From positions 1 through 22,241 of the forward strand of contig DJXI01000024.1 of the NCBI GenBank assembly GCA_002449695.1: a stretch of DNA of 22,241 nucleotides, written 5' to 3'. This stretch comes from Verrucomicrobia bacterium UBA7008 (lineage in GTDB: Bacteria; Verrucomicrobiota; Kiritimatiellia; RFP12; UBA1067). This document shows, piece after piece, positions 15,835 to 22,241 of this stretch; positions within the stretch are counted from its first letter, which is position 1, and each line of letters opens with the position of its first letter. The notes below the pieces were generated by a model that worked only from the letters and a program-made list of their open reading frames with translations, did not search any database and was not told the origin of the DNA. A program made the translations under genes and the position numbers.

Positions 15835-16432
15835 CCGCCGCCTCCAGCGCCCGGACCAGCGTCCGGAGCCTCTCCATCATCCGGCTCTTCATCTGATCGA
15901 CCGCATTGCGGGCGATGCCGAAGGCCTGCGCGACGTCGTCGGGCTTCTCGCCGTTCACCGCCACGCGGCGGAACACTTCGCGCGTCCGCGCGTGGACCGA
16001 CGCGTCCGCCAGCAGCTGCTGCAGCGCGATCTCCAGGAGCGACTGGCGCCAGCGCGCCTCCTCGTCCGCGTCGACAGGCGGGACGCGGCTCACCGCCGCG
16101 GCCGTCTGCGCGCCGGCGAACGCGCGCTGCCGCCGGGCCCACCGGTCCGCCCGTGCGGCCGCCCGGAGGGCCTTGTGGCGGAGAATGCCCGTCAGATAGC
16201 TGCGGAAGTGGCCCGTTTCCTCCGGCACGTACCGGTAGACCGGCAGCGCCCGGATGAGCGCGATCAGCGTCTCCTGCACCGCCTCGTCGGCGTCGACGGC
16301 GGGGAACCGCTCGCGCAGATACGATTCCATCATCGGCCGGTAGCGCGCGACGAACTCCCCCCAGCGCGCATGCTGGGAATCACGCGCCAGGTCGCGCAGC
16401 AGCGTGGTCGAGGTGGTCGGAATCTTCGCCAT
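15815..16432 (-). CDS. ECF-type RNA polymerase sigma factor
   Basis: 205 residues from the ATG at 16432. Region 2 covers about 20-100 (MMESYLRERFPAVDADEAVQ, then LIALIRALPVYRY and FRSYLTGILRHKAL), where DADEAVQETL matches the usual D.A.D..Q.T pattern for core binding. Region 4 covers about 135-195, with the helix-turn-helix EKPDDVAQAFGIARNAVDQM. It begins TTSTTLLRDLARDSQHARW, a pattern common in PVC-group ECF factors. No anti-sigma gene lies beside it; instead the next gene, overlapping by 20 nt, is a membrane kinase. It starts 5 nt after the lnt stop. The open frame upstream in the same reading frame (to about 18127) is out of frame with lnt and is not coding, so the start at MAKIPTT is well set. 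Confidence 0.86.
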   Translation of the reverse strand: MAKIPTTSTTLLRDLARDSQHARWGEFVARYRPMMESYLRERFPAVDADEAVQETLIALIRALPVYRYVPEETGHFRSYLTGILRHKALRAAARADRWARRQRAFAGAQTAAAVSRVPPVDADEEARWRQSLLEIALQQLLADASVHARTREVFRRVAVNGEKPDDVAQAFGIARNAVDQMKSRMMERLRTLVRALEAADGVGLR

Positions 16433-16437
16433 GGGCC

Positions 16438-18075
16438 TCACCGCTCCGTGGACAGAACCGTCGCCCGGCGCCGGCGCGGGACGAAGAGGACGGCCAGCAG
16501 GATCAGGAACGCGCCGACGAGCGGCTTGTCCCCGAGCCGCACGTACGGCGTCGGCGCGCGGCCGGCGTCGCCGAGCGCGAGCGCGTCGCACATCGTCGCG
16601 GCCGTATCGACGAGTTCGCGGCCGTCCGCGCCCTTGAGCCAGCTCGCCGTGCCGTCGGCGGCGATCGTCCCCGTCACGCCCGAATTGCCGACGCGCAGGA
16701 CGGGCAGCCCCGTCTCGATCGCGCGCGCGACCGCCTGCCACGCGTGCTGCACCGCCTCGTCCGACTGCGAAAACCAGCTGTCGTTCGTGATGAAGCAGAG
16801 CGCCCGCGCGCCCATTTCCGCCAGCCGCCGCGCCTGGGCGGAATCGGTGTCCTCGTAGCAGATGCCCGCGCCGACCGGCACCTTCGCGTCCAGAAGCTTC
16901 AGCTCGCCCGGCCAGCACGTGCCGACGGGCGCAAGCCGCTGGAGCACGGGGATGACCTTGTCGAGCGGGATGAACTCGCCGAACGGCACGAGGTGGACCT
17001 TGTCGTAGATCTGCACCGTCTCGTCGCGGTAGAGCGCGGCGGAATTGTACGCCCTGCCGTCCGCCGACCGGCGGTTGCCGCCCGCGAGGACGGGCGTGCG
17101 CGCCGCGCCGCCCAGCCACGCGGCGAACCGGCGCGCATGCGGTGCATCGACCGCGCCGATTTCGCAGAACGCGCTTTCCGGCAGCACGATCAGTTCCGGC
17201 TGGACGTGGCGCACGGCCGTCAGGAGCCGCGTGTAGACCTCGACGGGATCCTCCTCGCGGTCGCGCGCGAAGACGGAGGGGAAGTTGCGCTGGACGAGCG
17301 CGACGCGCAGCGTCTCCGCGTCCGCGCCGGGCCGCACGACGAACGGCTCCGCCGCCGCGAACGCGCCCCAGACGATCAGGAGCGGCAGGAACGTTTCGAT
17401 CGACCGCGCCCAGTTCGGCAGCCCCACCGCCGTCGGGCGGTACATCCGCTCGGCGATCGACGCGATCGTGCCGTTGACGAGGACGACGAGCGCGCTGACG
17501 AGGGAAACGCCGCCGAGGACGGCCGGCGCGCCGAAGCCCGCGTTGACGGGCGCGACGCCGAGCTGATTCCACGCGAAGCCGCCGCCGACGCGCGAACGGA
17601 CGATCTCCAGCCCCGCCCACGCGACCGGTTCGACGACGAGCAGCGTCACGAGCCGCCGCCCGTAGCCGCCCGCCTTCGCCCACGCCCACGCTTTCGCGGC
17701 GAGGAAGCCGAACGCGGCGAAATAGAGCGCGCAGTACGCGGCGAGGAGCCCCCAGCCGAGCGCGACGAGCGGCCACGGCCCGCCGTTCTTGACGATGGCC
17801 GGCATCCACGCGAGCGTCGCGAACCAGAAGAAAAAGCCGTTGGCGAACCAGAGGCGCGCGCTGCGCACCGCAAGCGAAGGCGGGCGCGGCAGGTCGACGG
17901 TGCCGTGCGTCCGCCGCCGCAGGTCGATCCCGCCCGTGCGCGAAAACCACAGGAGCGGCGCGAGCGCGAAGAGGCAGTCCATCTTCTCGCCCATCGGCGG
18001 GAAGCTCGCCCAGAGGAGAAACCCCGGAATGAGCTTCACGAGCCAGAACGACTTTGCGAACAGGGCGCGGATCAT
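16438..18075 (-). CDS. lnt: Apolipoprotein N-acyltransferase
   Basis: 545 residues from the ATG at 18075, which overlaps the stop of the U32 gene in an ATGA. The N-terminal half holds several membrane helices (LVKLIPGFLLWASF, FANGFFFWFATLAW, LGWGLLAAYCALYFAAFGF, VLGGVSLVSALVVLV, FLPLLIVWGAFAA). The periplasmic nitrilase-like domain, about 255-510, has the triad in the expected motifs: E300 in LPESAF, K359 in YDKVHLVPFGEFIP and C406 in GAGICYED. NDSWFS and RVGNSGVTG are also conserved in Lnt. A last helix (LVGAFLILLAVLFV) precedes a basic tail. It adds the third acyl chain to lipoproteins using phospholipid, in the inner membrane. Length is close to the family norm. In-frame extension upstream into the U32 gene is open but not Lnt-like. 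Confidence 0.93.
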   Translation of the reverse strand: MIRALFAKSFWLVKLIPGFLLWASFPPMGEKMDCLFALAPLLWFSRTGGIDLRRRTHGTVDLPRPPSLAVRSARLWFANGFFFWFATLAWMPAIVKNGGPWPLVALGWGLLAAYCALYFAAFGFLAAKAWAWAKAGGYGRRLVTLLVVEPVAWAGLEIVRSRVGGGFAWNQLGVAPVNAGFGAPAVLGGVSLVSALVVLVNGTIASIAERMYRPTAVGLPNWARSIETFLPLLIVWGAFAAAEPFVVRPGADAETLRVALVQRNFPSVFARDREEDPVEVYTRLLTAVRHVQPELIVLPESAFCEIGAVDAPHARRFAAWLGGAARTPVLAGGNRRSADGRAYNSAALYRDETVQIYDKVHLVPFGEFIPLDKVIPVLQRLAPVGTCWPGELKLLDAKVPVGAGICYEDTDSAQARRLAEMGARALCFITNDSWFSQSDEAVQHAWQAVARAIETGLPVLRVGNSGVTGTIAADGTASWLKGADGRELVDTAATMCDALALGDAGRAPTPYVRLGDKPLVGAFLILLAVLFVPRRRRATVLSTER

Positions 18076-20234
18076 GCGGGATTCCAGCTGAGGTCGATGC
18101 GCACGGGCGCGCCCGGCGGCGGCGCAAACGTGCGCGGGACGTTCTTCGTCGTCACCCAGAGCCGCCCGAGCCGGAACACCGCCAGGCCCTCCGCCGGCGC
18201 GGCCGGTTCCGTGAGGGAGATGAAGAGCGGCGTCGCCTGCTGCGCGAGGCATTCGACGGCAAAGCCGCTTTCCGCGAGGAACGCGAGGTTGTCGCGGCCG
18301 TTCTCCGGCGAGGCGACGAAGCGCCGTACGCCGAGCGCCGACAGGCTCGCGAGCGCGCTCGCGTTGAACGCGTAGAGCGTCCAGTCGCCCGTCACGTCCG
18401 TCACGCCCGCATGCGTCAGGAGCCGCAGCGTCGCCAGATCGCTCGCCTCCCACCGGTCGCAGCCCGCGCGCAGGAAGCGCTTGACGGCGGCGCGCAGACG
18501 GTTGAACGCGGGCTCCGGCGTGTAGACGGGAAGCGCCAGGCGCAGCGACGCCGCGCCGACATCGGGCAGGTCGGCGGGATCGGCCGTCTCGTCGATGCGG
18601 ACGACGACCTCCTCCCAGTCCCCCTGCGGAAGCGGCTGCCCGAGGCGGATCTTGAGGACGCGCGACGGCACGGCCGCAGGCGCGGCCGACGGCTCGACCG
18701 TGTCCGCCAGCGCGCGGGCGAGCGTTTCCTGGCGCGCGCGCGCACGCGCGTCGTCCAGCTGCTCCACGAGGTCGCGCCGCAGATCGTTCAGGACGCTCAT
18801 GGGCGCAAAGAGCCGGTCGGGATCGCGGACCGTCAGCCGGCCCAGCCGGTAGTCGGTCTCGCCCAGTTTCGAAAACGCCTTTTCGACGGCGGCAAACGTC
18901 TTCTCCGGCGACTTCGCGGGCGTGAAGCTCCCCTTCACCTCCACGCCGTTGGCGCGGATCGCCCCGGGCGTGATCGTCACCTCCACGTCGACGGGCACGC
19001 GGCCCGTGTAGTCGCTCGGCCGGTAGACGGGCGCGGGGAACATCCGCTTGACGGCGTTCGACATCGAGCAGTAGACCGTTTCGCCGGGCGTCAGCGCCAG
19101 CTCGTCGGGCACGAGGATTTCGACATCGGAGCCCGCCGGCACCTCGAAGACGTTCTCGCGCGAAATCGCCCGGCGCATCCGCGTGATGCCGAGCCCGACG
19201 GGCTTGCCGCCGTCCTTCGCGGCGAACTGGAGCCCGTCGTGGCGTTCGAGCGCGCGCGCCGTGTGGAAGCGCAGCCACGCATTCCCCTCGCGGTCGCGCG
19301 TCACGCGCTTGACGGTGCCGATCGGCGTGCCGAGGTGGCCGAGCGAGACGGGATCGATGACGCGCTCCGCCGGCGCGCCGTGGAAGTACAGTTCCGTCGT
19401 GCGGCGCGAAAAGACGGTCTCCAGATCGGCCTGCCGCACCGCGCCCTTCGCGGCCGACGTGCCGTCGAGGAACTGGCGGTAGAACTTCGTGACGCTCGCG
19501 ACATAGAGCGCGCTCTTCATGCGCCCTTCGATCTTGAGGCTCGCGACGCCCGCCTCGACGAGCTTGAGCACGTCCGCGCCGAGGCGCAGGTCCTTCATCG
19601 AGAACGGCAGCGCCCGACCGCCCGCGCCGTCGTCGTACGCGCCGCGGCAGCAGTACGCGCACGTGCCGCGGTTGCCGCTGCGCGACTTCTCCATCGCCGA
19701 AAAGAGGCAGAGCCCCGACAGCGAATAGCACAGCGCGCCGTGGATGAAGACTTCCAGCTCCACGCCGCAGCGCTTCGCGATCGACTGGACTTCCGCGAGG
19801 CTCAGTTCGCGCGCCAGGACGACGCGGACGAAACCGAGCTCCTTCAGCGCGAGCACGCCTTCGAGGTTGTGCGCGACGAGCTGCGTCGAGGCGTGGAGCG
19901 CGAGACCGGGAAAGTACGTGCGGCAGAGCCGCGCGACGCCGAGATCCTGCACGATCAGCGCGTCGGGACGCACCGCGTCGAGCGCCGCGAGGCGGCGGAC
20001 CGCCTCGTCGATGTCGGACTCGTCGATGAGCGTGTTGAACGTGACGTAGACCTTTTTGCCGCGCGCGTGCGCGACGCGCATCAGACGGTCCAGATCCTCG
20101 ATCGTGAAATTCTTCGCGAAGGCGCGCGCCGAGAAGTCGGTCAGTCCCAGATAGACCGCGTCCGCGCCCGCGTCGAACGCGGCGAGCGCCGTCTCGAAGT
20201 CGCCCGCGGGTGAAAGAAGTTCCGTCTGTCCCAT
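18072..20234 (-). CDS. U32 family protein (collagenase-like / RlhA-YegQ family)
   Basis: 720 residues from the ATG at 20234 (MGQTELLSPAGDFETA), the usual U32 opening; a longer open frame to 20318 reads through the preceding gene in another frame and is rejected. The N-terminal TIM-barrel-like part includes ADAVYLGLTDFSAR (25-38), KKVYVTFNTL (60-69), DALIVQDLG (91-99) and LHASTQ. The U32 signature is complete: EVFIHGALCYSLSGLCLFSA (161-180), followed by GNRGTCAYCCRG (187-198). These cysteines are thought to hold an Fe-S cluster in RlhA, which hydroxylates cytidine in 23S rRNA; peptidase activity in the family is poorly supported. The C-terminal half matches the long form with an extra DUF3656-like region. 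It lies 16 nt after the zinc-ribbon gene and overlaps lnt by four bases. Exact substrate unknown. Confidence 0.88.
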   Translation of the reverse strand: MGQTELLSPAGDFETALAAFDAGADAVYLGLTDFSARAFAKNFTIEDLDRLMRVAHARGKKVYVTFNTLIDESDIDEAVRRLAALDAVRPDALIVQDLGVARLCRTYFPGLALHASTQLVAHNLEGVLALKELGFVRVVLARELSLAEVQSIAKRCGVELEVFIHGALCYSLSGLCLFSAMEKSRSGNRGTCAYCCRGAYDDGAGGRALPFSMKDLRLGADVLKLVEAGVASLKIEGRMKSALYVASVTKFYRQFLDGTSAAKGAVRQADLETVFSRRTTELYFHGAPAERVIDPVSLGHLGTPIGTVKRVTRDREGNAWLRFHTARALERHDGLQFAAKDGGKPVGLGITRMRRAISRENVFEVPAGSDVEILVPDELALTPGETVYCSMSNAVKRMFPAPVYRPSDYTGRVPVDVEVTITPGAIRANGVEVKGSFTPAKSPEKTFAAVEKAFSKLGETDYRLGRLTVRDPDRLFAPMSVLNDLRRDLVEQLDDARARARQETLARALADTVEPSAAPAAVPSRVLKIRLGQPLPQGDWEEVVVRIDETADPADLPDVGAASLRLALPVYTPEPAFNRLRAAVKRFLRAGCDRWEASDLATLRLLTHAGVTDVTGDWTLYAFNASALASLSALGVRRFVASPENGRDNLAFLAESGFAVECLAQQATPLFISLTEPAAPAEGLAVFRLGRLWVTTKNVPRTFAPPPGAPVRIDLSWNPA

Positions 20235-20250
20235 CCGTCCGAGCCCTTCG

Positions 20251-20502
20251 CTAGTACATCTTTTCGTATTCGCCCCTGCCGATGCGCTTGAGCGTGTGGA
20301 AGCCCGCGCGCTTGGCACGGTAGTGGAGATCGGTCTTGGAATGCGCGAGGCCCGGCGCCTGGATGACGCGGTAGACCGGCGCGCCGCAAGCGGGGCAGAC
20401 GGTCAGCTTCGCGTCGTTCAGCGACTGCGTGATCTCGAATCCGCCGCGGCACTTCGCGCAGCCCTTCTCCGGTTCCGTTGCTTCGTAGACGTACAGCGGC
20501 AT
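20251..20502 (-). CDS. FmdB-family zinc-ribbon protein
   Basis: 83 residues starting MPLYVYEA, the family opening. Two cysteine knuckles, CAKC (15-18) and CPAC (36-39), form the predicted zinc ribbon; the tail (GFHTLKRIGRGEYEKMY) is basic. The start is the ATG at 20502, which shares its A with the TGA of the preceding gene (TGATG); GGGAGG lies six bases upstream. The GTG at 20505 is less likely. FmdB-type proteins are named as putative regulators, but the function of this short form is unknown. Coupling to the U32 gene, 16 nt downstream, suggests linked expression only. Confidence 0.85.
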   Translation of the reverse strand: MPLYVYEATEPEKGCAKCRGGFEITQSLNDAKLTVCPACGAPVYRVIQAPGLAHSKTDLHYRAKRAGFHTLKRIGRGEYEKMY

Positions 20503-20933
20503 CACTTGCCTCCCAAAAGGCCGCGCAGCGCCGTCGTGGAGCGCGCGGGCAGACCCGGGGACGGCACGCGCTCGGCGACGACCAGCTCGATGCCGCGCGC
20601 GCGGCAGAAGTCGGCCTTCTCCTGGGACCAGCCGTCCGAATTGACGAAAAAGATGTCGGGCTTGAGCGCGTCGACTTCGGCGGTGAAATCGAGGTAGCCG
20701 CTGCCGGAATTGATCCAGGCGTCCTTCACGTAGCGGATCGCCTTGACCATGTAGAGCCGCTCGGCGTCGGGATTGACCGTCTGCCGGTGCTTGAGCGCGG
20801 CGATGGTGCGGTCGCTGCCGAGGCCGACGTAGAGGTCGCCCAGCTTCGCGGCCTCGGCGAAGAACGCGACGTGGCCCGAATGGAGCAGATCGTAGCAGCC
20901 CGAAACAAAAACCTTTTTGCGCGGTGCGTCCAT
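20502..20933 (-). CDS. HxGH-type nucleotidyltransferase (cytidylyl/adenylyltransferase family)
   Basis: 143 residues, one compact Rossmann-like domain. The nucleotide-binding motif SGCYDLLHSGH (11-21) contains HxGH, and ARSTTALR (130-137) matches the second signature (I/S)STxLR. VNPDAERLYMVKAIRYV (53-69) sits where HldE-C and GCT enzymes have the R..ML..IRYV segment. Such enzymes join CMP or AMP to a phosphorylated sugar or alcohol. The gene starts 4 nt after the sugar kinase stop with GGGAGG seven bases upstream of the ATG, so the kinase product is the likeliest substrate, giving an NDP-sugar for envelope glycans. Closest known parallel is the heptose-1-phosphate adenylyltransferase half of HldE, but identity cannot be judged by eye. 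Confidence 0.82.
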   Translation of the reverse strand: MDAPRKKVFVSGCYDLLHSGHVAFFAEAAKLGDLYVGLGSDRTIAALKHRQTVNPDAERLYMVKAIRYVKDAWINSGSGYLDFTAEVDALKPDIFFVNSDGWSQEKADFCRARGIELVVAERVPSPGLPARSTTALRGLLGGK

Positions 20934-20937
20934 TTCC

Positions 20938-21999
20938 TCACCTCCCGGTCTCGACGGCGAACCGGTAGCAGCGCCCGCCGTTGCCGGCCGACGCGAGAAC
21001 CTTTTCCATCTGGGCGCGCGCCGCGCGCGACTTGGCGAGCGCGAAGAGGAAGCCGCCGCCGCCCGCGCCCGTCAGCGTCACGGCGTCGGTCCACGGCGCG
21101 ATGCGCGCGATGATCATCTCGACGTTCGGATTGGTGCTGCCGGGGTCGAGCGCCTTCTTGTTCAGCCAGTAGGCGTTGACGACGGCGCCGAACTTCGCCC
21201 AGTCCCGCCGCCGGAGCGCCGCGAAGCCCGCGCGCGCGTCGCGCTTGAGCGTGGCGACGATGGCGGCGGCGATGCCCTCGGGGTTGCGTGCGTAGAACGC
21301 GAGCACGCCGCGGAGGACGTTGCGCGCCATGCGCTTCTGGCCCGTGAAATAGAGAACGCCGCGGTCGCGGAGAAACTTCGCGAAATCGGCCTCGGCGCGC
21401 GCGTCCAGCCGCCGGACGCGGAACGTCTGCGCCGCGCCCGGCGCGGTTTCGAGCAGCTTGACGCCGGGATAGAGCGCGCCGAGCTGGTCCTGCCAGCCGC
21501 CGCCCGTGCCCATCTCGCGCTCCAGGGCGAGCGTCAGTTCGCCGATCCGCTGCGGCGAGGGCGCCGCCTGCGGATCGCGGATGCGCAGCAGCGCCTCCAG
21601 GAGCGCCGAGCCGAGAATCGAGCTCGTGCCCATGCCGCTGCCCTTCGGCACGTCGGCGGACATGCGGATGTCGAGGCCGCCTTCGGCGAACGTGTAGCCG
21701 GTCACGGCGAGCGCGCTCTTCACAAGCGCGCACCAGTCGTGCGGATCCTTCGCGCCGTAGATGTCGGATTTGCGCGTCAGCGTCGCCGTCTTGCCGAGAT
21801 CGACCGATTCGACGCGCACTTCGCGCGCGGCGAGACGGCGCACGCGGGCGCACACGGGCCGGCGCGATTCGAGCGTCACGGCGACGTTCAGCACCGCGCC
21901 GCCGCAGTCGTTGCAGATGGGCGGCGTGTCGCTCCAGCCGCCGGCGAGGTCGATGCGCAGCGCCCGTTCGACCGTCACGCTGTCCGCCGCCGCCGTCAT
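20938..21999 (-). CDS. GHMP sugar kinase, L-fucokinase-like
   Basis: 353 residues from the ATG at 21999 (ATGA overlap with lpxD; GGAG just upstream). GHMP landmarks are in order: LRIDLAGGWSDTPPICNDCG (14-33), the ATP loop PKGSGMGTSS (118-127), GTGGGWQDQLGALYPGVKLL (164-183) and the third motif TGAGGGGFLFAL (310-321). GGWSDTPP and GGGWQDQ are strongly reminiscent of the kinase half of bifunctional fucokinase/GDP-fucose enzymes (Fkp), more than of heptose kinase HddA (GGGTD). It should phosphorylate a hexose or heptose at C1. The Fkp pyrophosphorylase half is absent; a small HxGH nucleotidyltransferase follows instead. Between lpxD and that gene, a role in activating a sugar for LPS or capsule is inferred. 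Cytoplasmic. Confidence 0.85.
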   Translation of the reverse strand: MTAAADSVTVERALRIDLAGGWSDTPPICNDCGGAVLNVAVTLESRRPVCARVRRLAAREVRVESVDLGKTATLTRKSDIYGAKDPHDWCALVKSALAVTGYTFAEGGLDIRMSADVPKGSGMGTSSILGSALLEALLRIRDPQAAPSPQRIGELTLALEREMGTGGGWQDQLGALYPGVKLLETAPGAAQTFRVRRLDARAEADFAKFLRDRGVLYFTGQKRMARNVLRGVLAFYARNPEGIAAAIVATLKRDARAGFAALRRRDWAKFGAVVNAYWLNKKALDPGSTNPNVEMIIARIAPWTDAVTLTGAGGGGFLFALAKSRAARAQMEKVLASAGNGGRCYRFAVETGR

Positions 22000-22241
22000 T
22001 TCTCCGCCTGCAGGGCCGCGAGACGGGCCTTGAGCTCCTTGACTTCGGCGCGTGTCTTGGCGAGCATCTTCGGCAGCAGGACGCGCGCGCCGAAATCCTT
22101 CATGGATTCGGCCGGCGCGCCGATCACGTACCGGACCGAGCCGTCGAGCGTCTGCGGGACGCCCGCCTGGGGCCCGACCTGCACGCCGTCGGCGATCTTG
22201 ATGTGGCCCGACACGCCCGCCTGCGCCCAGATGAGGCAGCC
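21996..22241 (-). CDS. lpxD: UDP-3-O-acylglucosamine N-acyltransferase, C-terminal part only
   Basis: 81 codons and a stop; the 5' part lies beyond the right edge. Visible residues begin GCLIWAQAGVSGHIKIADGV and continue VQVGPQAGVPQTL, the last left-handed beta-helix hexapeptide turns, then VRYVIGAPAESMKDFGARV, followed by a helical tail (LLPKMLAKTRAEVKELKARL) that matches the C-terminal helices of LpxD. LpxD adds the N-linked hydroxyacyl chain in lipid A synthesis. The end overlaps the kinase start in ATGA. LpxA or another acyltransferase is possible from so short a piece, but the GHxxIxDGVxV..Q.GV order and the SGxP/GAPA.. ending favour LpxD. Confidence 0.75.
   Translation of the reverse strand, partial: GCLIWAQAGVSGHIKIADGVQVGPQAGVPQTLDGSVRYVIGAPAESMKDFGARVLLPKMLAKTRAEVKELKARLAALQAEK

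Noticed and set aside
15815..18127. 770-codon minus frame ending in the sigma factor
   Set aside because: Only the last 205 codons look like protein; the upstream part is lnt in another frame. The start at 16432, 5 nt after the lnt stop, fits the operon.
16438..19731. Single 1097-codon minus frame joining sequence upstream of lnt to lnt
   Set aside because: Only the part after the ATG at 18075 resembles Lnt; the rest is the U32 gene read in the wrong frame.
18054..20213. Long plus-strand open frame (719 codons)
   Set aside because: Antisense to the U32 gene, whose signature motif is complete; the product is Arg-rich without motifs.

Overview
The window reads as a high-GC chromosome segment from an uncultured bacterium of the PVC group, most probably Kiritimatiellota or a near relative. 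That placement is inferred from the gene mix (pectin-type carbohydrate enzymes, a very large secreted protein built from BACON and Listeria-Bacteroides repeats with an embedded SUMF1 domain, and an ECF sigma factor coupled to a membrane Ser/Thr kinase), not from a marker gene. LpxD and Lnt show a Gram-negative envelope. I saw no rRNA, tRNA, CRISPR array, insertion sequence or integrase.

Left part (1-7800): the start of a secreted TPR protein that runs off the left edge on the minus strand, then three secreted carbohydrate-active enzymes: a PL1-type pectate lyase on plus, a GH43-type arabinofuranosidase/xylosidase and a GH106-type alpha-L-rhamnosidase on minus. Together they fit breakdown of pectin (homogalacturonan, rhamnogalacturonan and arabinan side chains). 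All four genes have an extended -10 box (TGn followed by TATAAT or TATACT) only 6-10 nt before the ATG and no Shine-Dalgarno sequence, which suggests leaderless mRNAs. The divergent gap 2057-2259 holds CTAG-centred inverted repeats.

Middle part (7769-14853): a 258-nt gap with a strong hairpin, then one 2072-residue secreted mosaic protein on minus. It has a signal peptide, a long BACON-like tandem, a divergent InlB repeat, an FnIII-like segment, several InlB/Flg_new repeats, a SUMF1 (C-type-lectin-fold) domain inserted inside one of those repeats, and three copies of a longer 85-88-residue repeat ending exactly at the C terminus. Base composition changes sharply along the gene. Upstream lies about 600 nt without a convincing gene, holding a promoter-like box and a hairpin with a T run about 100 nt apart: a possible small RNA or an attenuated leader.

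Right part (14854-22241): eight minus-strand genes that overlap or lie within about 16 nt of each other, in transcription order lpxD (cut by the right edge), a fucokinase-like GHMP sugar kinase, an HxGH nucleotidyltransferase, an FmdB-type zinc-ribbon protein, a U32 family protein, lnt, an ECF sigma factor and a transmembrane Hanks-type kinase. It looks like one envelope-biogenesis transcription unit (lipid A, an activated sugar, lipoprotein acylation) that ends in a signalling pair. These genes carry ordinary Shine-Dalgarno sequences, unlike the left part.
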